From NCBI RefSeq assembly GCF_021401125.1, contig NZ_JACBFQ010000008.1, forward strand, positions 1 to 64,000: DNA of 64,000 nt, given 5' to 3'. This stretch comes from Xanthobacter sp. NM-59 (GTDB taxonomy: Bacteria; Pseudomonadota; Alphaproteobacteria; Rhizobiales; Xanthobacteraceae). This document shows, one piece after another, positions 27,216 to 36,202 of this stretch. Each line of letters starts with the position of its first letter. Position 1 is the stretch's first letter. The notes below the pieces were generated by a model. That model had not been told where the DNA came from and made no database searches. It saw only the letters and a list, made by a program, of their open reading frames with translations. The translations under genes and the position numbers were made by a program.

Positions 27216-27242
27216 GGACCCGCGCGCCGAGCACGCGGGTCC
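27216..27242. terminator. Stem-loop between convergent genes
   Basis: A perfect 9-bp stem, GGACCCGCG at 27216-27224 and CGCGGGTCC at 27234-27242, with a 9-base loop. It lies in the 63-base gap between the convergent pepP and ABC ATPase genes, so it may serve both directions. There is no strong T-run. Confidence 0.5.
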
Positions 27243-27253
27243 GCGCCATCAGC

Positions 27254-28918
27254 TCAGAGCGGCGGGTGGGGAATGGCGGCGATGAGGGCGCGCGTATAGT
27301 CCTGCTTCGGCGCCTCCAGCACCTCGGCGCAGCCCCCCTCCTCCACGATGCGCCCGCCCTTCATGACGATGACGCGGTCGCACAGCAGCCGCACCACGGC
27401 AAGGTCGTGGGACACGAAGAGGTAGCTCATGCCGAGCTTCTCCTTCAGGTCCACCAGCAGGTTCAGCACCACGGCCTGCACCGAGACGTCGAGCGCCGCC
27501 GTGGGCTCGTCCAGCACCAGCAGATCGGGCGAGACGGCGATGGCCCGGGCGATACCCACGCGCGCCTTCTGTCCGCCGGAAAGCTGGTGGGGGAAGCGAT
27601 CCAGCAGATGAGCCGGCAGCCCGCACAACTCGGCCAGCTCCGCCACCCGGGCGTCGAGGGCCGCCCGTGGCATGCTGCGTCGATCGCCACGCGCACCCAA
27701 GCGAAGCAAGGGATCGGCAATGGCCCGGCGGGCGGTGAAGCGGGGGTTCAGGCTGTCCGTGGCATCCTGGAACACCATCTGCAGGCGTCCGCGATAGGGC
27801 GAAGAGGCGAACTTGCCCGCCGACACGGCGCCGACATCCACACCGTCGAAGCGAATGATGCCGGAGGTCGGGTCCAGCAGCCGCATGATCATGGCCGAGG
27901 TGGTGGACTTGCCGCAGCCCGATTCGCCCACCAGCCCCACGCTCTCCCCGCGCCCCACCGTGAAGGAAATGCCGTCCACCGCGCGGAACACGCCCGTGGG
28001 ATCCGCCTTCAGCGGATATTCCTTCACCAGGTTTTCCACCTCCAGCAGCGGCGTGACGGCCGCTGCAGGCGCCGGGGCGGGCGGGGCGTCGGCCGGCTGC
28101 GCGTCCTCGGGCAGCAGGTCGCGCACATTGCCGGTGCCGTGGGGCGTCGCCCGCAGCAGACGCTTCGTATAAGCGTGCTGCGGGTTGCGGAAGAGTTCGA
28201 GCGCCGGGGCGGTTTCCACCACTTCGCCGCTCTTCATCACGATGAGGTGGTCGCAATAGGCCGCCGCCAGCCCCAGATCGTGGGTGATGAGGATCATGGC
28301 CATGCCGCGCTCGCGCGTCAGCTCGGCCACCAGGTCCATCACCGCCTTCTGGGTGGTCACGTCGAGGCCCGTGGTAGGCTCGTCGGCAATGAGCAGCTGC
28401 GGCCGGCAGGCCAGCGCCAGCGCGATGACGATGCGCTGGCACATGCCGCCGGACAGCTCGAACGGGTAGGAGTGGTAGCGCTCCTCCGGATTGTTGATGC
28501 GCACGGCCCGCAAGGCTTCGATGGCCTTCTCGCGCACGTTGGAGCGGTCCGCCTGCACATGCTGGCGCAGCACGTCCTCAATCTGGTGGCCGACCTTGCG
28601 GATGGGGTTCAGCGCCGCCCGCGGGTTCTGGAAGATCATGGAGATCTCGCGCCCGCGAATGTCGCGCATGGTGCGCTCGGACGCCTGGGCGATATCCACG
28701 CCATCGAAGCTGATGCCGCCGCCCGCGATCACACCCGCCGCATCGAGAATGCGCATGAGCGAATAGGAGGTGACCGACTTGCCGGACCCCGATTCGCCGA
28801 CAATCCCCAGGGTGCGCCCCTTCTCCAGGGTGAAGCTGACATGGCGCACCGCATGGACGACGCCGTTGCGGGTCTTGAAATCGACGCTGAGATCGCGCAC
28901 GTCCACGAAGGCGGTCAT
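27254..28918 (-). CDS. Dipeptide/oligopeptide-type ABC transporter, fused double ATPase
   Basis: A 554-aa protein with two complete nucleotide-binding domains. NBD1 (about residues 5-265) has Walker A GESGSGKSVTS and signature LSGGMCQRI. NBD2 (about 290-550) has GESGCGKSTTS and LSGGQKARVGIARAI. The domains are joined by a Pro/Ala-rich linker (DAQPADAPPAPAPAAA). It corresponds to DppD plus DppF in one chain, as in GsiA-like systems. It follows the two permease genes and binding protein on the same strand. Confidence 0.9.
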   Translation of the reverse strand: MTAFVDVRDLSVDFKTRNGVVHAVRHVSFTLEKGRTLGIVGESGSGKSVTSYSLMRILDAAGVIAGGGISFDGVDIAQASERTMRDIRGREISMIFQNPRAALNPIRKVGHQIEDVLRQHVQADRSNVREKAIEALRAVRINNPEERYHSYPFELSGGMCQRIVIALALACRPQLLIADEPTTGLDVTTQKAVMDLVAELTRERGMAMILITHDLGLAAAYCDHLIVMKSGEVVETAPALELFRNPQHAYTKRLLRATPHGTGNVRDLLPEDAQPADAPPAPAPAAAVTPLLEVENLVKEYPLKADPTGVFRAVDGISFTVGRGESVGLVGESGCGKSTTSAMIMRLLDPTSGIIRFDGVDVGAVSAGKFASSPYRGRLQMVFQDATDSLNPRFTARRAIADPLLRLGARGDRRSMPRAALDARVAELAELCGLPAHLLDRFPHQLSGGQKARVGIARAIAVSPDLLVLDEPTAALDVSVQAVVLNLLVDLKEKLGMSYLFVSHDLAVVRLLCDRVIVMKGGRIVEEGGCAEVLEAPKQDYTRALIAAIPHPPL

Positions 28919-28975
28919 GGGCCTGTCCTCATACCATCGTCCCGGTGCTGGCGGACCATCCCGGGGGTTTCGGCA

Positions 28976-29872
28976 TCAGCTGCGCTGGCGCGGATCGACA
29001 ATGTCGCGCAGCCCGTCGCCCAGCATGTTGAAGGTGAATACGGCCAGCATCAGCGCCGCGCCAGGGAACAGGGCCAGCCACCATTCGCCAGAGACGATGA
29101 AGCGCGCCCCCTCGGCAACCATGATGCCCCACTCGGGCGTCGGCGGGCGCACGCCCAGGCCGATGAAGGAAAGGCCGGCCGCGTTCAGGATGGCCCAGCC
29201 CAGATTGAGCGAGATCTGCACCATCATAGGCGGCAGCGCATTGGGAAAAATCTGGGTGGCGAGCACCGAGATGTCCGAATGGCCCGAAAGCCGCGCCGCC
29301 TGCACAAACCCGGCCTCGCGCCGGATGTTCACCTCGGTGCGGCTGAGGCGGGCATAGAAAGGCAGGTTCACGATGGCGGTGGCGAGCACGATATTGCCCA
29401 CCGAATTGCCCAGCGCCGCCACGATGCCCATGGCCAGCACGAACAGCGGAAACGCCATCAGCGTATCGAGCACCCGCGACACGATGCGATCGGTCCAGCC
29501 GCCGTAGAAGCCCGCGAGCGACCCCAGCACTGAGCCCGCGGCAAAGGACAGCGCCACCGCCGACAGGGCGATGGCGAGATCCAGCCGGCTTGCCACCACC
29601 ACCCGCGAGAATACGTCGCGCCCGAGATCGTCGGTGCCGAACCAGTGGCTGAGCGAAGGCGGCTTCAGCGCATTGACGGCATTGGTGGCGAGCGGGTCGT
29701 GCGGCACGATGGCGGGCCCGAGCACGGCCGCCACCAGGAATAGCGTCAGCAGCACGAAGGCCAGCAGCGTCATGGGGTTGGCGCGCAGCACATAGAGCAT
29801 GTGCCGGCCGATGCCGCCGCTCGCGCGCGGAGCCGGGGCGGACGTCTGTGGGGTGCCATCCATGATGCTCAT
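28976..29872 (-). CDS. Dipeptide-type ABC transporter permease (DppC-like)
   Basis: A 298-aa inner-membrane protein. The first TM is MTLLAFVLLTLFLVAAVLG and is followed by the periplasmic GTDDLGRDVFSRVV motif typical of DppC/OppC. The EAA loop is around AARLSGHSDISVLATQIFPNA. The ATG at 29872 overlaps the DppB stop (ATGA), so the pair is coupled. Confidence 0.9.
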   Translation of the reverse strand: MSIMDGTPQTSAPAPRASGGIGRHMLYVLRANPMTLLAFVLLTLFLVAAVLGPAIVPHDPLATNAVNALKPPSLSHWFGTDDLGRDVFSRVVVASRLDLAIALSAVALSFAAGSVLGSLAGFYGGWTDRIVSRVLDTLMAFPLFVLAMGIVAALGNSVGNIVLATAIVNLPFYARLSRTEVNIRREAGFVQAARLSGHSDISVLATQIFPNALPPMMVQISLNLGWAILNAAGLSFIGLGVRPPTPEWGIMVAEGARFIVSGEWWLALFPGAALMLAVFTFNMLGDGLRDIVDPRQRS

Positions 29873-30894
29873 CCGTCAAAGCCCACGCGCGGGTCGATCA
29901 GCGTGTAAGAAAGATCGATCAGAAGATTCACGACCACGAACAGGATCGCCATCACGAGAACGAAGCCCTGCACGGCGGCATAGTCCGACACCACCAGCGC
30001 CTCGACCGCGTAGGAGCCGATGCCGGGCCAGGCGAACACCTTCTCCACCAGCACATTGGCGCCGAGGGCGAAGGAAAAGACCATGCCGAAGGTGGTGATG
30101 ACCGGCAGCAGCGCATTGCGGAACGCGTAGCTGAACAGAACCTGCCGCCGCGAGAGGCCCGCCGCCCGGGCGGTGCGGATGAAGTCGCTGCCCAGCACCT
30201 GGAGCATGGCGGCCCGCGTCATGCGCGCCAGGGGCGCCAGCGTGAAGATGGCCAGCGTGACCGCCGGCAGCACCAGCTGGCCAAAGGCCGCGCCCGCCGT
30301 TTCCGCATCACCGGCCAGAAGCGCATCGATGACGAAAAAGCCGGTGACCGGCGGCGGCGAGATATAGGCAAAGTCCAGCCGGCCGATGGGCGCCGGGGCA
30401 AGGCCCAGCTGATAATAGAAGACATAGACCAGAGCGAGTCCGGTGAAGAACACCGGCAGCGACACGCCGGCCGTCACCACCACCCGGCACAGGTGATCGA
30501 TGAAGGTGCCCTGGCGGGTGGCTGCCAGAATGCCGAGCGGCACCGCGATGGCCACCGAAAGCGCCAGCGCCGACAGGGTCAGCTCCAGAGAAGCCGGCAG
30601 GCGCGTGACGATATCCGACAGTACGGTCTGACCGGTGGAGATGGACTGGCCGAGATCGCCAGTGGCCAGATCCTGCACATAGCGCAGGAATTGCGCGGCC
30701 AGCGGCTTGTCGAGCCCCAGCGCCGCACGCACTTGCGCGATGGATTCCGGCGTGGCGGCCGGTCCCGCGAAATAGGCCGCCGGATCACCCGGCAGCGCCC
30801 GCGTCAGGATGAAAGTGACGACGATGACGCCGAACAGCGTTGGGATCGCCTGCGCGAGGCGCTTCAGGACGATCATGCCCCTCGACGAGGTCAT
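29869..30894 (-). CDS. Dipeptide-type ABC transporter permease (DppB-like)
   Basis: A 341-aa permease of the DppB/OppB family. It has LPGDPAAYFAGP after the first TM, then GDLGQSISTGQ and the C-terminal LIDLSYTLIDPRVGF. ATG 30894 was chosen because AAGGAG lies seven bases upstream. The later ATG at 30876 has too short a spacing, and the earlier start lacks a site. It is the upstream partner of DppC. Confidence 0.9.
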   Translation of the reverse strand: MTSSRGMIVLKRLAQAIPTLFGVIVVTFILTRALPGDPAAYFAGPAATPESIAQVRAALGLDKPLAAQFLRYVQDLATGDLGQSISTGQTVLSDIVTRLPASLELTLSALALSVAIAVPLGILAATRQGTFIDHLCRVVVTAGVSLPVFFTGLALVYVFYYQLGLAPAPIGRLDFAYISPPPVTGFFVIDALLAGDAETAGAAFGQLVLPAVTLAIFTLAPLARMTRAAMLQVLGSDFIRTARAAGLSRRQVLFSYAFRNALLPVITTFGMVFSFALGANVLVEKVFAWPGIGSYAVEALVVSDYAAVQGFVLVMAILFVVVNLLIDLSYTLIDPRVGFDG

Positions 30895-30951
30895 CGCCAC
30901 GCTCCTTTTTGCAGATGGGGAAGCCGGCCGCACAGAGGCGGCCGGAACGGT

Positions 30952-32562
30952 TCAGGACTTGGTGAGGGGCCGCGCGTCGGGCTGGCGGTGGAACCAGTAT
31001 TCATAGCCGCCGATCTTGGGCGTCATGGCTGAGGACAAGGCCGGCTGCCACAGGGGGATGCGCGGCACGTCGTCATAGACGATGTCGATCACCTTCTTGA
31101 TGTTCGGCGCGTAGGCGGGATCGGTCACCGGCAGATCCAGCGTCTCGTTCACCAGCTTGATGACTTCCGGATTGTTGTAGTTCGAGCTGTTGAAGATGGT
31201 ACCCGGCATATAGGCCCAGAAGAAATAATAGTCCGGATAGTTCAGCCAGCCGCCGAAATCGTCGAGATGCATGGGCAGGCGCTTTTCCACCGAAGCGGCG
31301 GTGCGCCAATTGGCACCGGGGATCTTCTCGATGGGCGCCTTGATACCGATCTTGGCCAGGCTCTCCTGGATCAAAAGCGCGGTGGGCTCCATCCAGGACG
31401 CAAGGTCGAGATTGATGAAGAAGGGCACGGTGAAGCCGTCCTTGTAGCCGGCCTCCGCCAACAGCGCCTTCGCCTTCTCCAGATCCTGCTTATAGGTCGA
31501 GGGCTGGGGCCAGGCGATGCCCTCCAGCTTTTCCGCGCCCCACATCGGCACGCCGGTTTCATAGGCAGCGGTCTTGAAGATGGCCTCGTAGGGCACCGCA
31601 TAGGCGATGGCCTGGCGCACCCGCTTGTCCTTGAACGGCTCGAAATTCTCGTTCAAAGCCAGAACGTTGATGCAATTCTCGATGGGGGTCGAGACCACCT
31701 TGGCCTTGCCGGCCTCCTTCAGCTCCTTGGCATCCTTGGAGGGGATGTTGAACACGAGATCCACGTCACCGCGCTCGATCAGCGCCCGGCGGGTGGCCGC
31801 GGAGGGGATTTCACGCATGATGACGCGCTTGGCCTGCGGCAGCTTGCCGGAGGTCCACTTGTCATTGCGGGCGTAAACGAGCTGCTGACCGGGCTCCCAG
31901 CGCTCCACCACGAAGGCGCCGGAGCCGGCGGTATTGCGATGGAGATATTCCGTCGCCCACGGGTCTTCGGCGGTGGCGTGAGCCTTGGCCACCTTGGAAT
32001 TGATGATGAAGGGCACCGGCACTGCCAGGTCCGGCAAGGTGAGCTTGGACGAGCGCGGCAGCGTGATCTTGAACGTCTTGTCGTCCACCACCTCGAACTG
32101 ATCGCGCTTCTCCAGCAAGCCCGCCTTCATCTGGGTGGTGGGAAAGCCGCCCAGGCTCACGGCGCGGTCGAGAGACCACTTCACGTCCTGCGCCGTGACC
32201 GGCGAACCGTCCGCGAACACCGCATTGGGGCGCAGCTTGAAGGTGATGGTCTTGCCATCGTCGCTCACGGCCCAGCTTTCCGCCAGATCGGGCTCGATGA
32301 CGCTGGAATCGTAGCTGAGGCTGCCGTCCGGCATGGTCTTCGTGCCGAACTTCACCAGCCGATCATAGGCGTTGACCGCCACCTGGTAGCTGGCGCGGTT
32401 GGTGCCCTGGCGGTGCAGGTCCAGCGAGTTGATGGTGGCGCCGGTGGCGACCACGATGGTGTCGGCAGGGGCCGCCGCGGCGGGCAGCACGCGCGCCAGA
32501 GGCAGAAGCCCGGCTCCGAGGACAACGGCGGCCGAGGACTTCAGGAACTCCCTGCGGTGCAT
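30952..32562 (-). CDS. Peptide-type ABC transporter substrate-binding protein (family 5, Tat signal)
   Basis: A 536-aa SBP_bac_5 protein. The signal MHRREFLKSSAAVVLGAG carries RREFLK, a twin-arginine export motif, so it is probably folded before export. The mature domain contains the family block around KLRPNAVFADGSPVTAQDVKWSLDRA. The ligand may be a dipeptide or another small molecule, because family 5 is broad. It is the first gene of the operon, and the palindrome at 32588-32615 lies 26 bases upstream of its start. Confidence 0.9.
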   Translation of the reverse strand: MHRREFLKSSAAVVLGAGLLPLARVLPAAAAPADTIVVATGATINSLDLHRQGTNRASYQVAVNAYDRLVKFGTKTMPDGSLSYDSSVIEPDLAESWAVSDDGKTITFKLRPNAVFADGSPVTAQDVKWSLDRAVSLGGFPTTQMKAGLLEKRDQFEVVDDKTFKITLPRSSKLTLPDLAVPVPFIINSKVAKAHATAEDPWATEYLHRNTAGSGAFVVERWEPGQQLVYARNDKWTSGKLPQAKRVIMREIPSAATRRALIERGDVDLVFNIPSKDAKELKEAGKAKVVSTPIENCINVLALNENFEPFKDKRVRQAIAYAVPYEAIFKTAAYETGVPMWGAEKLEGIAWPQPSTYKQDLEKAKALLAEAGYKDGFTVPFFINLDLASWMEPTALLIQESLAKIGIKAPIEKIPGANWRTAASVEKRLPMHLDDFGGWLNYPDYYFFWAYMPGTIFNSSNYNNPEVIKLVNETLDLPVTDPAYAPNIKKVIDIVYDDVPRIPLWQPALSSAMTPKIGGYEYWFHRQPDARPLTKS

Positions 32563-32587
32563 GGGGCTCTCCCTTTCGCAATGAAGC

Positions 32588-32615
32588 TGATTGGATGCAA
32601 AATTACATACAATCA
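32588..32615. promoter_or_regulatory. 28-bp palindrome, likely operator of the adjacent GntR regulator
   Basis: The two 14-base halves (TGATTGGATGCAAA and, reverse-complemented, TGATTGTATGTAAT) agree at 11 positions, including a perfect outer TGATTG/CAATCA. It sits between the binding-protein start (32562) and the regulator stop (32740). This is where repression of the transporter operon would act. Size and symmetry suit a dimeric FadR-family GntR protein. Binding itself is inferred. Confidence 0.55.
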
Positions 32616-32739
32616 GTCAAAGCAAGACTCGTGCCAGCCGCAAAGCTCTGGAAGCACCATTCTTCGCCATGACGCGGCGCACATATCCTGGGCATATTGC
32701 ACATCTTCGCGCCACTTGCTGCCGCCGCCAGCAGACTGC

Positions 32740-33435
32740 CTATGACACACTGCGGACGGGCGGGCGCGAAACCATGGCTGACGAGACATCCTTCACGGTG
32801 AGGATATGCGCTTTCATGGCCTCGTAGGCGCCGGCGCCATCCCCGGCGAGGATGGCCGTCACCACCCGGCAGTGCTCCTCGTGGGAATTGTGGACACGGT
32901 TGACGATCCGGAACTGCGCATGGCGGAAATGAAAAACGCGCCGGCGCGCATCCAGGGCCAGCTCGACCAACGCGGAATTATGCGTGCCGTCATAGATCAA
33001 GCGATGGAAGCGGGTATTCAGCTCGTCATAGGCCGTCGCATCCTCGGCTTCGGCCACAGCCGCTGCCTGTGCGTGCACGGCCGTGAGCAGAGCCTTCTCC
33101 TCAGGCGACATGCGCTCGGCCGCGAAACGGGCGCAGGCTCCCTCCAGCTCCGCCATCACCTCGAACAATTGCAGCAGCCGCTCCTGGGATTGCTGCAGCA
33201 CCACTACCCCCCGGTGCGGCCGGCGCTCCACCAGACCGAGCACCGAGAGCTGGCTCAAAACCTCCCGCACGGGCGTGCGCGAGACCTGGAAGCGGTCGGC
33301 CAAAGACTGTTCGTCCAGGCGCACGCCCGGCCCGAGCACCCCGGTGACGATCTCTTCGGAGAGCACGCGGCGCAGCTGATCCACGATCAGCTCACGCTTT
33401 TCAGCCAGCTTCGCCGCACGAGGCGCTTGCGACAT
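32740..33435 (-). CDS. GntR/FadR-family transcriptional regulator
   Basis: A 231-aa protein. The N-terminal winged helix includes ADRFQVSRTPVREVLSQLSVLGLVE. A C-terminal FCD-type helical domain carries metal or effector histidines (YDELNTRFHRLIYDGTHN, NSHEEHCRVVTAI). ATG 33435 starts the natural N-terminus MSQAPRAAKLAEKRELIVDQLRR; the longer ORF upstream is unlikely. It lies upstream of the transporter operon on the same strand and probably controls it through the palindrome at 32588. Confidence 0.85.
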   Translation of the reverse strand: MSQAPRAAKLAEKRELIVDQLRRVLSEEIVTGVLGPGVRLDEQSLADRFQVSRTPVREVLSQLSVLGLVERRPHRGVVVLQQSQERLLQLFEVMAELEGACARFAAERMSPEEKALLTAVHAQAAAVAEAEDATAYDELNTRFHRLIYDGTHNSALVELALDARRRVFHFRHAQFRIVNRVHNSHEEHCRVVTAILAGDGAGAYEAMKAHILTVKDVSSAMVSRPPVRSVS

Positions 33436-33680
33436 CACGACATACCCGGCCCTGAACCGCGCCTTGGGCGCCACCTGAGCCGGCCCCTGCACGGCCGACG
33501 CGCCATGATGCGGGAGCGAACGGCGCTCGCGCAAGAGGTGTGTCGCGCCACCGGCAGCAGGCGAGCTCAGAAAGGCTGGGATGACCCAAGGAAGCATCTT
33601 GAACGACGGGCCAGTGTCCGCTAGAAGCGCGCGATCCACTTAAGGCGTTCTGCTGGAGTATCCGGCGTTCGCACCTCTGC

Positions 33681-33770
33681 GGAGAGGTGGCAGAGTGGTC
33701 GAATGCACCGCACTCGAAATGCGGCATAGGCGCAAGTCTATCGGGGGTTCGAATCCCCCCCTCTCCGCCA
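33681..33770 (+). tRNA. tRNA-Ser (anticodon CGA)
   Basis: 90 bases including an encoded CCA. The acceptor stem pairs GGAGAGG (33681) with CCTCTCC. The anticodon stem CCGCA/TGCGG encloses the loop CTCGAAA with anticodon CGA. A long variable arm typical of serine tRNAs is present, and the T-loop reads TTCGAAT. It is the integration target: its 3' 60 bases recur at 50869-50928. Confidence 0.95.
33711..33770 (+). repeat. attL core: 60-bp repeat at the tRNA-Ser 3' half
   Basis: These 60 bases, from the anticodon arm to the terminal CCA, are identical to 50869-50928. The flanking bases differ at once on both sides (CG before versus GT; GC after versus CT). An exact repeat of a tRNA 3' end with an integrase next to the far copy is the hallmark of site-specific integration. 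Confidence 0.93.
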
Positions 33771-33963
33771 GCAAAATCAACGACTTAGAAGACGAAAAAC
33801 AGCCGCTCCGGCGGTGCTCTTGAAATCCCCAAGTCACCAGCATGCCACCAGCCACAGCGCTGCCGCCAATCGAAGCCAGCGACGCCGCCTCTTTGGCTCT
33901 CCTATGTATGTTCATGGTTTGTACCGACAGCCCCCCTGTGAAGTGGGCCTGGGCTCTGCGGTT

Positions 33964-35910
33964 TCAGAACCGCCTCTTGTCAGCTTCGGTCATGCGGCCT
34001 CGGGCTTTGTTCACGGCGCCCGGCACGGCCTTCATCACCTGTTCGTTGTTCGCTCGCAGCATCGGCCCCACCACGGCCCGAATCTGGTCGGCCGTCATGT
34101 TCGATCCACGCGCATCGATGGACAGGTGCGAGGTGATGCTGGCGCCTCGCGCCACCGGCTGGATCTTCGGCAGTGTGAGGCCGCGCGCCGCCATGCTGGG
34201 CACGCTCACCGGCCCGCCATTGGCATAGCCCTTGGCGCCCCGCCGCATCGCCTCCACCACGGCGACGCCGCCAGCCCGGCGGATGTCGTCCTGAGACCAC
34301 ACCACCTCGCCACGATGGACCACGCCCGCCGGGTCATATTTCCCGCCGGCCCCGGTGTAGCCGCCCGTGGCGTACCAGCCGGTCGTTCCGCCGGACAATG
34401 CGCCGGTCAGCCCCTTCGTGACAGCGCCAAGGAGCCCGCCACCACCAGAGCCGAGCGGGCCTTCTCCCAACAGCGCCGACTTCAAGAGCATCTGCGCCAT
34501 CAGGTCGAGGGTGTCGCTCAGCACATCATTGAGGGACTTCGTGCCGTTGATGAGGCCCGTGATGCTGCTGGTGGCGATGTTGCCCAGCTCCTGCTGCATC
34601 TCCTGCATGCGCTGCTGCGACAGGCGGGTTTGCTCGATTTCCACCGTCACCCGCCCATATTGAGCCGCCAGCTCGCGCATCTGCGCCGTCTGCTCGGGTG
34701 TCAGGGTGATGTCGTGCATCTTCGCGGCAGCGAGCGCGTCCTGTTCGAATCGGTACGCTGCCGCCGCTTCAGTCGTCATGCCCAGAGCGGCTTGCTCGGT
34801 CTGGAGGTCTGCGAGGCGCAGTTGCGACGACTTGTGCAGATCGTCGTAGTCATAGGCGTTCTTCGGCCCCTTGGCCTTCGTGGCTGGCTTGCCCGCGTTC
34901 GGGTCCGGCGTCCACACCCAATCCTCGCTGGTGCCCTTACGCAATGCGCTCTTCTGCCCGGCTGCCAGCCCGGCCGCGAGCCTTGCGCGGGCGATGCTCA
35001 TCGGGTCGTTTGGGTCGATCTTGGTCACGCCGGCCGGCGGGGTGTAGCCGGCGGACAGCTTTGCCCAGCCGCTCCAATTGCCCATGCTTGTCATGAAGGT
35101 CTGAACAGACTGCGCCCACGAATCGAAGGTGGTGGCCACGTTCACGATGGCGCCCTTCATGCGGGCCTCGAAGGTGAGCGAGAGCTGCTCGAACTTCGCG
35201 TTCAGGTCGCTCGCCTTGCTCACGAGTTCGCTGTCCATCACCAAGCCCAGGTCGCGGGCCTCGGCTCGGGCCTCGGCGATGGACTTTCGGCTCTCTTCGA
35301 GGAAGCGCACGAACTGCTCGCCGCCGGTGCCACCGAACACCTCGTCGGAGATGCGGATTTGGGCGGCCGTGTCGAACTTCTTCAGCCGGTCGATGATCTC
35401 CTCGAAGAGCATCACCGGGTCTTTCAGGCTCTCCTTGAGCTTGTCCGCGCTGAAGCCGAGCCGCTGGAAGGCCTCCGCGCCCGAGCCCTTGCCGGTGAGA
35501 ATGAACTCGTCAGCGCGAAGCTGCATCTCCTTCAGGCCGTCGCTCAAGGCGTCGGTTGAAACCTTCGCCTGTCCCGCCGCGTATTCCAGCTCCTGGAATG
35601 GCTCCACGGCGATACCGGCCTTCTTCGCCTCCGCGCTCATGTCGGCAATGGAGGATGCGACCTGGCGCAGGGTGCTGAGCCCCTGCGTGACGCCAAGCGC
35701 GGCCAGAGCGCCGGCCAGCGCCGGCATGGCGGACATGGCAGCGCGCGCATTGGCCGCCATGGTGGAGAAGGCCGCCGATGCCTTCCCCATCTGCCCCTGG
35801 GCACGGCCTCCGAACTTGTCGAGCTCTGTGCCGGCCTTCTTCAGGCTGTTGTTGAACTCGGCGCTGTTGAGGCCAAGGTCTACGTAAAGTCCGCCGACGC
35901 TGCTCGCCAT
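33964..35910 (-). CDS. Phage tail tape measure protein
   Basis: A 648-aa protein with an N-terminal helical region (GLNSAEFNNSLKKAGTELDKFG), typical of tape measures. A hydrophobic middle (SAMPALAGALAALGVTQGL) and long helices follow, then the lambda-type minor tail C-terminal part (GWYATGGYTGAGGKYDPAG, VHRGEVVWSQDDIRRAGG). ATG 35910 gives MASSVGGLYVDLGLNS. It is the last gene before attL, only about 190 bases from the tRNA. In normal phages this is the middle of the tail module, so everything downstream is missing. Confidence 0.85.
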   Translation of the reverse strand: MASSVGGLYVDLGLNSAEFNNSLKKAGTELDKFGGRAQGQMGKASAAFSTMAANARAAMSAMPALAGALAALGVTQGLSTLRQVASSIADMSAEAKKAGIAVEPFQELEYAAGQAKVSTDALSDGLKEMQLRADEFILTGKGSGAEAFQRLGFSADKLKESLKDPVMLFEEIIDRLKKFDTAAQIRISDEVFGGTGGEQFVRFLEESRKSIAEARAEARDLGLVMDSELVSKASDLNAKFEQLSLTFEARMKGAIVNVATTFDSWAQSVQTFMTSMGNWSGWAKLSAGYTPPAGVTKIDPNDPMSIARARLAAGLAAGQKSALRKGTSEDWVWTPDPNAGKPATKAKGPKNAYDYDDLHKSSQLRLADLQTEQAALGMTTEAAAAYRFEQDALAAAKMHDITLTPEQTAQMRELAAQYGRVTVEIEQTRLSQQRMQEMQQELGNIATSSITGLINGTKSLNDVLSDTLDLMAQMLLKSALLGEGPLGSGGGGLLGAVTKGLTGALSGGTTGWYATGGYTGAGGKYDPAGVVHRGEVVWSQDDIRRAGGVAVVEAMRRGAKGYANGGPVSVPSMAARGLTLPKIQPVARGASITSHLSIDARGSNMTADQIRAVVGPMLRANNEQVMKAVPGAVNKARGRMTEADKRRF

Positions 35911-35911
35911 A

Positions 35912-36199
35912 TCACGCCACCTTCGCCATGAAGTCCTTGAGGCCGGCACCGATGGCCGCGCCCACCGCCGCGAGGCCCTGGCTCTCGATCAGTTCATTCG
36001 CCCGCCTTAGATCCCAATCGGACAGGTGGGGGCTGTGCGCCATGAACATCTCGTTCGCAGTACCGGCCGCCACAAGAGCCTGTGTCGTCTGGAGGCTTGC
36101 GCCTGTCTCGCCCTGCAACTCTGCGAGCACATCCGGCATCGGCTTTCCGAGGAGCTTTTCAACAGCGACGAGGCGATTGATATTGTACTTGAAGTTCAT
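35912..36199 (-). CDS. Tail assembly chaperone-like protein (GTA gp10-like)
   Basis: A 95-aa product beginning MNFKYNINRLVAVEKLLGKP, resembling the small GTA-type proteins encoded just before the tape measure. It ends one base before the tape-measure ATG, which supports the chaperone position. Family assignment rests on size, the N-terminal pattern and location. No frameshift product is obvious. Confidence 0.55.
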   Translation of the reverse strand: MNFKYNINRLVAVEKLLGKPMPDVLAELQGETGASLQTTQALVAAGTANEMFMAHSPHLSDWDLRRANELIESQGLAAVGAAIGAGLKDFMAKVA

Positions 36200-36202
36200 G
36201 GC

